A stretch of 64,000 nt of DNA. Source: Icerya purchasi (Eukaryota > Arthropoda > Insecta > Hemiptera > Monophlebidae). The position numbers were made by a program, and so were the translations under genes. The DNA is taken from contig CM077116.1 of NCBI GenBank assembly GCA_039619475.1, positions 369,858,294 to 369,922,293 on the forward strand, read 5' to 3'. Below are positions 1 to 9,915 of the stretch, piece by piece (within the stretch, counting starts at the first letter, position 1; the number at the start of each line of letters is the position of its first letter). The notes below the pieces were generated by a model. That model worked only from the letters and a program-made list of their open reading frames with translations, did not search any database and had not been told where the DNA came from.

Positions 1-1117
1 TGAGCATGTATGTATTCCAACAAACCCATCAACTCTGTTATAGATAGTAATGTTTGAGGATAGATAGTGAAACGTTCATTAGAACATGAATGTGTATACA
101 AAGTGTTGTTACATCACATGTATGTCATCAAATTAACTAGAATGTTGCGTCTATAGTAAAAAAAAAAGAAATGAGGGGTTTTCCCTAAGAGGGCGACTAT
201 AATAAAATTGATGCGATTTTAGATGGAAATGGGGTATTTTACAGTAAAAACGCTGTTTTGCACCTAAATGGTGAATATTCTGGAGGTTAAACGGTATTTT
301 TCACACAAAATTTGATGTTTTTTTATAAATGTGGCTATTTTACTCCTACATGGAGTAATTTCTGCATAAGGAGTACTTTTTGGACTGACATATATACTTC
401 TTGATGTGGTATTCAATTCATTCTGAAGCTATGTTTGAACAGCTTGGTAAATGGTTGGCGGGAAGTTTACAGAACTTTTCTGTTGCATCAGTTATAGTAT
501 AATAGTGTTTTTGTGCTAGTGAGATGAAGGTATTTGGTTAGGAATAATAAATATGGGTAAGAGGTGGAGTGCATCCCCATCAAGCATGGGAGAGTATTGT
601 TTGGGAATTAACTCCATTATTTGCACACATTGCAATACAATTATAATCAGTTTTGGTCAAAATTACTTGTTGTATATCGTTCATGTTATACATTAAACAT
701 TCACACTGAGAAACGGACTGGACTCTTCAACATCAAGATCCGTGCGATCATTACACTCTTTTTCAACAATTTGTGACGTTTCATACTATTTTTTAATGTT
801 TTGAACGGCTCTTATGATGTATTTCAGCGCATTTTCAAAGGTACAAAGTTCGTAATGCGAAATAATTTTAATTATTTCGACAGTTTTTACACATAAATAA
901 AATACTATACCCTTAACACACTCAACATGAAACAAATCATTACAAATAGAAATAAACAACGAAATTGCTCAGAAATTTTAATGAAATTTAAGAAGCATAG
1001 TGTATATGAAAATGAATATATTCTTTAAATCAACACTCCAAACTTGCAGTTTCAGAATTATATCAGACCGTGACTAAGAACCCCTCATTGTTTATAATTA
1101 CTTAAAGATGATGGAAA
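1..1117. other. AT-rich, G-skewed leader with no recognised gene
   Basis: No open frame of note and no recognisable domain. By eye G outnumbers C on the given strand, as in the rest of the first 6.3 kb. No tandem copy of this stretch was found inside the window. It runs straight into the 607-bp repeat array. Confidence 0.5.
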
Positions 1118-2660
1118 CAGTGTAAGTGTTAAACACAAGAATATTATGAGGAGGAAAACATTTCCTATATGTCTGTGCATCGATGATTGTCGAGAACATA
1201 GTAATTGATAAATGGTTGCATGAGGCCTTTGCTCATACCCGCCTAATAGGAACGATTACGGGGGGAGGGAGTGCTTAAAGATATCCTTACTGTACTGAGT
1301 AGCTGTGTAAACATGCTGGGCCAGATGTCTGGTCAAAATCTAGGACCCGTTTGAACTGATGAACGCTCTTCAGCATAATAATCACATGGAAGATCTCGAG
1401 CGGAGCCTCCAGCAGTGGAATGAACGAAGACACCTCCCGATTTGATGCATCAGACAACCCGTTCAAAGATGTGATCGATTCAACCGTTACACCTCCATAT
1501 GCAAGTGGAGAGCTCCTTGGAATACCTAAAACATTCTACTGCGGTGATGGTCGTTAAGCGTGAGATGTGCCTTGGCAGAGACTGAGGGGCTAAAAGAGAG
1601 TCTAGAGAAGGTTATCGCGGTTGAATATCTGCTTAGTAAAGAGTTGGAAGAAAAAAAAAGTAAGAAAAATCATGAAAAAATGAGGAAAATTGTGTGAAAG
1701 GTACTAAAAGCACTGGAAAAATGGCGTAACAGTGTTAAACGCGAGAATATTTTATAGAGGAAAATAATTCCTACATACCTGTGCAGTGGTGATTGACGAG
1801 AACATGGTAATTGATAAATGGTTGCAGGAGGCCCTTACTCATACCAGCCTAATAGGAACGATTTCGGGGGAGAGGGGGTGCTTAAAGATGTCCATAGATC
1901 AGTTACATAAGCGTGTTGGGCAGATGTCTAGTCAATATCTAGGACACGTTTGAACTGATGGACGCTCTTATCGCACATCAGTATAATAGTCACATTGAAG
2001 ATATTGGGAGGAGCTCTAGCAGCGGAATAACCGAAGACAACTCCCGATTTGATGCATCATACCACCCTCTCAAAGATTTGATTGATTCAACTGTTACATC
2101 TCCATATGCAAGTGAGGACCCCCATGGAATACCTAAAACATTCTTCTGCGGCGATGGTCGCTAAGTGGGTGAGGTGCCTAGTAGAGACTGAGGGGTTGAA
2201 AGAAAGCCTAGAGAAGGTTATCGCGGTTGAATATAGGCATAGTAAAGAGTTGGAAGAAAAAAGTAAGAAAGATCGCGAAAAATTGAGGAAAATTGTGTGA
2301 AAGGACTAAAAGCATTGAAAAAACGGTGAGAAATAGCAGAAATTGACGAAAACAGTGTAAAAGTGCTAAAATGTATGAAAATGGGGTGAAATAGTGGATT
2401 AGTTAAAAATGAGAAAAATAGTGTAACAATGTTAAAACATAAGATTGTAATAAGGAAGATAACGTTTACTACATGGCTGTGCAGAGGCGATTGAAGCTGA
2501 GGCGTTATCGGTAAATAGTAGTGCGAGGCCATTACTCTCCACCAGTCTAACAGGAGCGGTTAAGGAGGATTTCTTTAGTGTATAGATCAGTTACATAAGC
2601 ATGCGGGTTATGCGTCTAGTAAATGTCTCGGACGTGATCGTTCTGTATGATGCTCTTACC
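1118..2660. repeat. Tandem array of ~607-bp units, two full copies plus a partial third
   Basis: Anchor words recur at a near constant spacing: GATAAATGGTTGCA near 1206 and 1811, TTTGATGCATCA near 1441 and 2048, and AGAGTTGGAAGAAAAA near 1640 and 2244. A third, shorter copy starts near 2425 and includes ATAGATCAGTTACATAAGC at about 2582, which matches 1895. The copies are diverged by many substitutions and small indels. The second copy carries about 80 extra bases near 2330-2420. The region is G-skewed on the plus strand and has no resemblance to the transposons elsewhere in the window. The array is seen directly; its origin is unknown. Confidence 0.85.
1958..2300 (+). CDS. Unrecognised small overlapping ORFs in the second 607-bp unit
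   Basis: Two short frames overlap here: 1958-2164 (68 residues) and 2082-2300 (72 residues). The second ends in a strongly charged Lys/Glu-rich tail (residues ~40-72) that could form a helix or coiled coil. The first copy of the repeat, around 1360-1700, has the same bases but frameshifts and stops break both frames. That argues against a conserved protein, or for a decayed one of which this copy keeps parts in two frames. No family is recognised, no signal peptide or membrane segment is seen, and no function is proposed. Confidence 0.15.
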
Positions 2661-2831
2661 ACACGGCAGTATCATATTCATGTTAATGCTAACAAACGGT
2701 ACCTCCAGAAACGAGCGGTGGAAGACGAAGCCCTGAACTACACATTATACCATTGTGTAACGTGTGTGAAAAACCGGTTTCAGCGGGAGAGATTGACCGC
2801 TTTCACCTTGATTCCTAGAAAAGGTGTATAG
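2601..2831 (+). CDS. Unrecognised 76-residue ORF at the array junction
   Basis: This ORF begins inside the partial third 607-bp unit and runs into the 394-bp duplication. It is basic, with a Tyr-His-Cys-x-x-Cys stretch near residues 50-56 and an Arg/Lys-rich end. The second copy of the downstream duplication repeats the bases coding its last 20 or so residues (near 3163-3220) but has no equivalent start. No family is recognised. It may be a chance frame, or the 3' end of a longer broken gene. Confidence 0.15.
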   Translation: MRVMRLVNVSDVIVLYDALTTRQYHIHVNANKRYLQKRAVEDEALNYTLYHCVTCVKNRFQRERLTAFTLIPRKGV

Positions 2832-3555
2832 ACGTCATAAATTATCCTGTTGTAAAAGGTCGTAAATGCAGGTACATGATAGAGGCTTCAATAATGTTGC
2901 GGGTGAATGGCGAGACGAGGCGGTTTAGGTTGTGGAGCAGCGATTGTTGTTCTTGAAAACGAGCCTGATGTTAAATGTGTGCGTACAGGTGTATGCGAAC
3001 GCAAAAAAAAAAAAAATTCTTCTGCTGAATAATGGTAAATAGCGTGCGACACATAAATGACCTTGAAGAGAAAGAACCCTCGCATACAAAGGCTGTCATG
3101 TTAATGAGATTTATACCTGTAGAAGTTGTCAATTCCTAAAAAGAAAGACTGGGGGCGTGTCTAAAAACCGGTTTCAGTGGGAAAGATTGGTCGCTTTTAC
3201 CTTGATTCCTAGAAAAGGTGTATAGAGGTCATAAATTATCCTATTGTAAAAAAAGGGCGCTTCATCAATAATGTTGCGAACGACCGGTGATGCAGCTTAG
3301 ACAGCGGAGCAGTGATTATTCTTGGAAATGTCGCCTGACCAATGACCCTAATATTAAATGTGTGCGTATAGGTGCGTGTGCGAGCGTAAAAAACATACTT
3401 CTTTCGAATAACTGTAAATAGTGTGCGACACACGAGGGGCCTTAAAGATAAGCAACCCGTGCAGACAAAGGTTGGTGTAGCGATGAGGCGTATACCTGCA
3501 GAGGTTGACGATTCCTAAAAAGAAAGCCTGGTGCGATTGCAGCAACGATGCTGCG
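2769..3555. repeat. Direct tandem duplication, ~394-bp unit
   Basis: The word AAAAACCGGTTTCAG occurs near 2769 and 3163, and each is followed by the same series of blocks: CCTTGATTCCTAGAAAAGGT, ATAAATTATCCT, AATAATGTTGCG, TTAAATGTGTGCGTA and TTCCTAAAAAGAAAG. The two copies have diverged and differ by several indels. The unit contains short A runs (near 3003 and 3390). Small minus-strand ORFs across it differ between the copies and are not supported as genes. Confidence 0.85.
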
Positions 3556-4224
3556 AATTCCTTCGTTTAATAATTATACTGAGATGTGTATAATATTAAA
3601 AATAGGACGCCTATAACAATTATTTAGTGATCGGAGATTTCCTCTATCGAAAGGCTAAAATTATTTTCACAGTGTAAAGTATGTATGATGGAGTGATTGT
3701 GTAGGAAAAATAATGCCAGTAAAAATAATTAAAGATCGTTAATTAAAAATTAAATATATGAGGACGCATAGTGTGTGGGATGGATTGATGTGCTACGCTC
3801 CCGCGGCTAATGCAGAAAAAATGTACAGGATCAATAAAGAAACTATCGTTGAACGTGCCAGTGGGATGTGTATGAAGTCTGGGAGGGGATGAAAAATAAA
3901 TAAATATTACAATCGGTATGGAAACGTGTGTGCATGGAAACGAATGTCGTGCAAATAAAAAATATGTACGAACGTGAAAAAGTTTTAAAAAGGCTTTTGG
4001 AAAAATAATTTAACAATAATATACAATAACTGATGGTAAAATGGGTGTTGGAGACAGCGTCTACACTTCCGCGAGAGTTGATTGTTTGACTGGGTCTAGA
4101 ACATATATTATGAAAGAATTGTAATTTGTGTAGGATGAATAGGGGATGGAGAGGGAAATTATGAAACCGTGTTATATAAAATTATACTCGATTTCATTTT
4201 TGAATATATATGTCTGGAAAAAAA
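3556..4224. other. G-skewed AT-rich spacer, no gene seen
   Basis: No open frame above about 60 codons and no recognised repeat. It contains scattered short words shared with the next array, such as CGGTATGGAAAC near 3914, so it may be a more decayed part of the same satellite-like material. Confidence 0.45.
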
Positions 4225-4745
4225 TTATGATCGTTCGGGAGAAACGATCGGAAGCGAAAAAAAATATAGTTAGAATAATTCCATAATACTTGGAGTTGAA
4301 AAAAGTTATTATGAACGGTATGGGAACTAACGACGGCAGATGTGTGTACATTCATCGCGTTGAAGACATTGTAGGATTTATCTTTAGAACCAGAGAAAAA
4401 ATAAAAATATTATGAACGGTCGGAAGAAATGATCAGCAACGAAGAAAAATGTACTTCGACTATTTCTATAATATTTAGGCTCGAAAAATTATTAAGATCG
4501 GTATGGAAACTAACTGCAGAAGATGTATGCGCATTCATCGCGTTGAAGACATTGTAGGATTTATTTTTAGAACCGGAGGAAAATAAAAATATTATGAACG
4601 GTCAGAAGAAATGATCGGGAGTGAAGAAAATATATAATTTGAATAATTCCATAATACTTGGAGTTGAATAAAAGTTATTATGAACGGTATGGGAACTAAC
4701 GATAGCAGATGGGTGTGCGTGAATGGACGGTGTGCATTCATAGCG
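4225..4745. repeat. ~184-bp tandem repeat, just under three copies
   Basis: CGTTGAAGACATTGTAGGAT occurs at 4358 and 4541. CGGTATGG-type words occur at 4316, 4499 and 4685, giving spacings of 183-186 bp. The last copy loses its right half after about 4740. The unit length is in the range of a classical satellite monomer, but only three copies are present here. Confidence 0.85.
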
Positions 4746-5579
4746 GTCACATAAAAAAATAATTACCTCTCAATATGAGATGACTAAGACGTCGGGAGCG
4801 TCGATCGGGGGTTTAATGGTCGTAGTAAAAGTAAATTGAATGCGATATATTCGATATTAAAACAACGAAATTGATCGGAAAAGAGGGTGGAAGGGGTAAA
4901 GGAGACTAAGGCTAATTTAGATTATAAAAATAATTGATTTGTTAATTTGTAAATGTTTTGGATAACCGGTTAGGTTTAGACAACAGAGCAGGGATTGGGT
5001 TATTATGTGAAAAAAAAAATAATAATTAAAAAAATAATTGAAGCAGCGTAAACGGACGACACGTGCGGGGGATCGGCGTGTACGCTATCGCGGCGTAGAA
5101 CGTTATGTTAGATATATGCGCGCGATCGGGACGTGCGTCTTGGCATATGGCAGTAAGATCGGGGAATCATGAAAATAAAAAAAATATGCTTCGGCTAATT
5201 TTATATTATGTATACTTAGACTTTGAAATATTTAAGAAATAATCGTGGTATCGAGAACGGAGCGCGTATGTGTGTGTGTGATATCGCGGCGGAGATCGGA
5301 ATATGCGTGGGATCGGCGCGTGCGCTTTCGCGTCGGCGACCGGAACGTGCGCGGGATCGAAATATACGTGTGAGAGGTGTGAACTGGAGTTATAGGTTAG
5401 ATTTACGCTTTAAATAATATATTGGGGTTAAATTTTGGAATTTTCATACTTAGGCCTCGGAATTTTTAAAAAAATCGTGGTAAAGCAGCGGGTGGGCGGG
5501 GCTAGTGGAGACTTGGTTTACTTTCAGACGTTAATTAATGTACTTATGTTAATTAATAATCTGTTCGGTTTATTGGAAA
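4746..5579. other. CG-word-rich, G-skewed segment with internal duplication
   Basis: The stretch holds many GATCGG, GCGCG and CGTGCG words. GATCGGCG-(T/C)-GT-(A/G)-CGCT occurs near 5071 and 5310, so a block of roughly 240 bp seems duplicated. A 64-residue frame at 5223-5417 and a 72-residue frame at 5435-5653 are low in complexity and match nothing I know. No gene is supported. Confidence 0.5.
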
Positions 5580-6305
5580 CGAGCAGGACGCGTACGGGGG
5601 AATTTCAAAGAAATTTAGGGAACTTGGGGGAACTTTCAGCACCTGGACACTAATTGGGGTTACTTGCGCCCCCGAATAACACTTTGGGTAGTTTATTGAC
5701 CTCTGGACACTGTTTGGACGTTCGGTTTACTGAAAATGTGCGGGAACCGTCCAGAGGAAACTCGGAGGAATCGGAGGAAACTTGGGTGAATTTCGAGCAC
5801 CTGGACATGAATTTAGGTTAAATTTGATCGCATGGACACAAATTGGGGTGAATTTCGAGTACCTTGACGGGAATTTAGGTTAAATTTGATCGCACGGATA
5901 CAAATTGGGGTGAATTTTGAGTTCGGATTAGCGGTCTGGGGTGAATTTTGAGCACCTGGACACAAATTGGGGTTCGGATAAGCGGAACTGTCCAGGAAAA
6001 TTGGGGGGAAGTCGGAGGAACTGTGGGGAAACTTGGGTGAATTTTGGACACCTGGACACAAATTGGGGTGAATTTTGACTATCTGAACGGGAATTTAGGT
6101 TAAATTTGATCGCATGGATACAAATTGGGGTGAATTTTGAGTTTGGATTAGCGGTCTGGGGTGAATTTTGGACACCTGGACGGGGATTGAGGTGAATTTT
6201 GAGTACCTTGACGGGAATTTGGGTGAAATTTGAGTACCTGGACGGCAAAATCGGGGGAACTGTCCGGGAAAATTGGGGAAACCTGGACACTCGGGGGAAA
6301 CTGCG
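5580..6305. repeat. Composite GGGG/GGAA-rich minisatellite
   Basis: About 28-31-bp modules based on AATTGGGGTGAATTTTGAG and ACCTGGACAC recur many times, with a higher-order order of modules. For example GGTTAAATTTGATCGCATGG is at about 5816 and 6101, each followed by the same AAATTGGGGTGAATTT and ATTAGCGGTCTGGGGTGAAT modules. G greatly exceeds C on the plus strand. Minus-strand ORFs of 82 and 120 codons here are repeat translations rich in Asn, Pro, Ser and Phe and are not taken as genes. The array ends sharply at about 6305, where base use becomes balanced. Confidence 0.85.
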
Positions 6306-7706
6306 CCAGGTCCGCTATTTATTCACTACTATTTTTACTGAAAATTTTACTATGAAAGTGAAAGAATCGAGATGAATATACACAGTTTTCGCTATCATTC
6401 CACATAACGTCGGAGAACATAGTGTTTAGTAGCGATAGGTAGGTCTGAAATGTATCCGCGTGGATCGGCATGCCACAGCGGAGTTGATGGCGTAACTCCG
6501 ACTACAGTTAACACGTATCCCCGACTCAGAAAATACTAAATCGATGAATGTTATACAGGTTCACACACGGTTCCGCTATAGAAGCTAAAATATTCATAAT
6601 AGAGACCTTGGACAGAGAAGAATAGACACCATTTATCCCTTTCAGCATTTCATGCGGAATGAATATCTGAGTAGGAATGTGCTAGATCAGCTATAAAAGT
6701 GAAAAATGCGATAACACTGGAACCAGTAGAAAGAAAGTTTATCATTTTTCCTGTAGATACGCAACTTTTACTATGATTACACTTCTTCATTAACTATTTC
6801 GCAATTTCCTTCTCTTTTTCCAGCACATATAATCTCTAACCTAACTAGTGGCTACAAACGGAGATATCTGTCCGGAAAATCTGAACATTTGCTAGAAGGA
6901 AAAAACTAAAACTACTTGTCTAGTATATAGTGCCCACTCCATTCTTGCACTCCCCTCTCTCAATATAGTTCCTTTGTTGGCCTTCTTTATCTCCTCAGTT
7001 TCTAATCTTTTCCTTATATAATGTACAATTCCTTGCGTTGGGTATGTTCCACTGTTGACGTGCTCCCCCCCCCCAAAAAAAAACACTTGTCTAGTAGGAC
7101 TCCTAGATTTGTTAACATTTTTTTGATAGATTGCTTCACGTCTCACTGCTTTTACATTAATCGTTTTATTCCGAACTGCAGGTTATCTAACCCGGAACGA
7201 ATAAAAGATGCAATTTTATTACTGGAAGAGAGTGTTAACGCTTAAAGCCATACGTACTATATGTACCGCTTATACCGGTTGTTAACGATTAGCGCCACTT
7301 ATATTATACGCCTCGCCTATATCGATATTCACATTTAACGATATAGAGAGAAATCAGTCATTTTTTACACTTATAATGCTCAGTTCTTCTCATTTTCAGC
7401 AGAAATAGCACTGTATAGAACTTTGAAACATTTTAGTTTTTTTGTCTAGATCCGCATTTTGATAAATGAAAGGTAATCCGCAAGATCATGCTAGGCTAAC
7501 TAATTCACCTATTTAATACAACTTCAAATATCGAATTATAATTTCGTTTAATTCCAGGTTTTTGCTGTTGGCAGAATTACTCGAGGCAAAAACAAAGAAT
7601 ACGTTAATACAAATATTTTTATAAAGATTAAACCAATACCATATTGACGCAATCTCGGATAATTTTTATAAATAGTGCTAATAATACAAAAAACAAACTA
7701 CAAAAT

Positions 7707-7708
<2 letters not shown>
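6306..7708. other. Unique AT-rich sequence without recognised gene
   Basis: Strand composition is balanced from here on. Short ORFs at 6892-7146 (minus) and 7021-7245 (plus) overlap each other and show no domain. A C-run/A-run tract lies near 7065-7083. Nothing else is identified. Confidence 0.5.

Positions 7709-7756
<48 letters not shown>
7709..7756. repeat. (TA)n microsatellite
   Basis: An uninterrupted run of 24 AT dinucleotides, 15 bp before the left end of the candidate solo LTR. Confidence 0.95.
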
Positions 7757-7759
<3 letters not shown>

Positions 7760-7770
7760 TATTTATATAT

Positions 7771-8362
7771 TGTTGTGATCTATTTGTCTGTGCAACTAGT
7801 GATTAGTAATAATAATAATAATCATTACACCGAATTGCTGACGGCTGTGGCCTGGTTATTGACGAGTAAAAGAATAGAAAATACCCCGCGTTTATGTAAA
7901 AGTCCGACCTTCAAGAGATAATTAATTACGCAGCGCGAAGGTATAAAATCCGTTTTATCGTGGATTATAGATTTGCTCTGATCGTCGTTGAGTACTACCG
8001 ATATATTTTAGAGTTCTGCTGCACCAATATATTTATGTCGCTGAAACTACTTGCAGTGATTTACGTATACTTTTAATTTGTCGGTTTTGACTACTCAGAA
8101 CTCGACGTGTTCACCGTCGGAAGAAGCAATTTAGTATCTATAGAATCTTGTTAATTAAACAATAACTAATTAATTGAGATACACGGAATACGAGCAGGAC
8201 TGAAGCAGCCGTTCACGAACAGAGATCACAATTGAAACTCGGAACATTCGTCACGAAATCAAATAATACATCCAGGTGACCGAACCAGGACGAACCGAGT
8301 TAGATTGTCCGGCGCAGCTGTGTACCTATAGTTAAGTGCAATCAAGCTACTTGTACACAACA
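7771..8362 (+). mobile_element. Candidate solo LTR
   Basis: The segment starts TGTTGTG and ends CACAACA, a perfect 7-bp terminal inverted repeat of the TG...CA type expected of LTRs. Its 592-bp length is also typical. A TATAAAA box lies at 7942-7948, with a plausible start region about 30-40 bp downstream. No internal gag-pol sequence follows, so it would be a solo LTR formed by recombination. Against this, the flanking bases (TATAT on the left, GTCTG on the right) do not form a target-site duplication, and no second copy is in the window. Orientation is inferred from the TATA box. Confidence 0.4.
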
Positions 8363-8550
8363 GTCTGTACGAGTATTCTTATATTTACATATATTTTTGT
8401 ATTATGTGTAATCATATGTATATATTTTCTTTTTTTCCTTTATGGCCATATAAATTCAGCATATTTTTTTTATTTTTCCTATGTTGAAGATTTGGATAAT
8501 TAATATATATATTATTATTATTTCGAATTAGCCACTGGTGGACTACGTTG
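8363..8550. other. AT-rich spacer; probable 3' tail of the RTE-like fragment at its right side
   Basis: Read on the minus strand, bases 8550 to about 8500 follow the RTE-like stop codon and end in AAT/AT short tandem repeats. RTE-type LINEs commonly end in short tandem repeats rather than poly(A). The rest is T-rich and featureless. Confidence 0.35.
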
Positions 8551-9017
8551 TCAACTGGTTCTGCCATTCTTCTTCCTCTCTTTCCATACTGCTTTCATTC
8601 TTTCACTGTGTCTTTGTTTTCTTTCTTCGGTCCACGAAATGCCAGTTTTTCCTTTACGTTTCCCCGCGAATCTTTTGCAGTCAAATAATTTCTTCTTTAA
8701 CGTTGATCGCTGTTCTATATCTTCAGCCGTGATCTTCAGTTCATCCAGGTCTTTTTTGGTCTCTGTATACCACGTACCGTTTATTTTTAGCTTTCGCATG
8801 TAACTGAACAACCTTCCAGTAAACCTGCTCGGCTCCATCCTTTGCATATGCCCGTAGAATCGAATTCTTCTTTTCCGGATCTCGGTAGTGATGCTTTCCA
8901 CATGTTGGTATATTTCCTGGTTGCTCCTTTTTATATATTTTCCACCTTGTTTCTCTGGTCCCAGTATTCTTCTTACGATCTTTCTTTCTGCGATTTCAAG
9001 TTGTTCATTTAATCCTT

Positions 9018-9020
<3 letters not shown>
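8551..9020 (-). pseudogene. 5'-truncated RTE-like LINE, C-terminal part of ORF2
   Basis: About 155 codons are open on the minus strand down to the stop at 8551-8553. Read from 9020 leftwards, the peptide has the layout found after the reverse transcriptase in RTE-clade LINE proteins of arthropods: an ERKIVRRILGP block, then I(T)xxIRKRRIRFYGHMQRM, then a DLDELKIT block, and a basic tail with WTEERKQRHSERMK. No reverse transcriptase, endonuclease or palm motif remains. The 5' boundary coincides with a (TA)n tract at 9021-9084, which adds only Ile-Tyr codons to the frame. It is a dead insertion relic. The clade assignment rests on memory of family motifs. Confidence 0.7.

Positions 9021-9084
<64 letters not shown>
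9021..9084. repeat. (TA)n microsatellite at the truncated LINE end
   Basis: 64 bp of perfect TA directly abuts the 5' truncation of the RTE-like fragment. Frames through it translate as Ile-Tyr repeats and are not genes. Confidence 0.95.
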
Positions 9085-9087
<3 letters not shown>

Positions 9088-9884
9088 TTTTACCGATTTA
9101 TCCATTTTTGTAGTGTAAATCGTAAGTGATATCCTGTAAAACACTACAATATATATATGTATATATGTATATAGTCTATCCTTATTATATTACGCCCTCA
9201 TGGACACCAGCATGGTCTCGCAATTATCTTAAACGTAAAATTAAATTATCGGTTGTTTATCATTGTTAGAACACAAATTACTGTTTTAGATTTTGTATGT
9301 TTTGTATTAACAAATTTTTCCTACACCAATCTTTTGGTACCGCCCGATCTATATAAAGTGACAATTGCCGGATATCTTCACATAGATACATATAATATAA
9401 AAGATAATAAATTGATATAAAAAAGAATTGTACGTATCACTCTGGCAGCGTCTGCTGCCTGAAACTCTTCGTTGGCAAGCAGACGTGCATTGGTGATTCC
9501 TGAGACGAATACGGGGAGGATACGAGGCAATCGATATACTTTTTTAGTCCGGACTTTGCAAATCACTAACTCGGAATTTTAAATAATCCGATTGCTACTG
9601 ATGGATCGTCTTCCTTCGAATAATCTTTCGGCGGATTTCGTTTTAGACACTCGTTGCTTACTCATTTGTTCTTGGGATCTTTTCCGGACGGGGACTCTGC
9701 GAGAACAAGGCACCACTCGACAAGAACTACAATTCGGTTCAGAACGGTACTGTTCTCAGGTTTCTCTTTCTTCTAGTATTTTACCCTGATTTTCATTCTC
9801 TCGAAATTCGTTTCGTCCTTCATAGCTAATACAGCAAATCACCGGCAACGATCATCATCGGTCCTTCTATCAACGACTGGTTTC

Positions 9885-9915
<31 letters not shown>

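Noticed and set aside
5813..6290. Minus-strand ORFs of 82 and 120 codons in the GGGG-rich array
   Set aside because: They are translations of the minisatellite modules and repeat the same Asn/Pro/Ser/Phe-rich phrases; no independent evidence of a gene.
8888..9085. Plus-strand ORF of 65 codons ending in Ile-Tyr repeats
   Set aside because: It is the reverse side of the RTE-like fragment plus a translated (TA)n tract.
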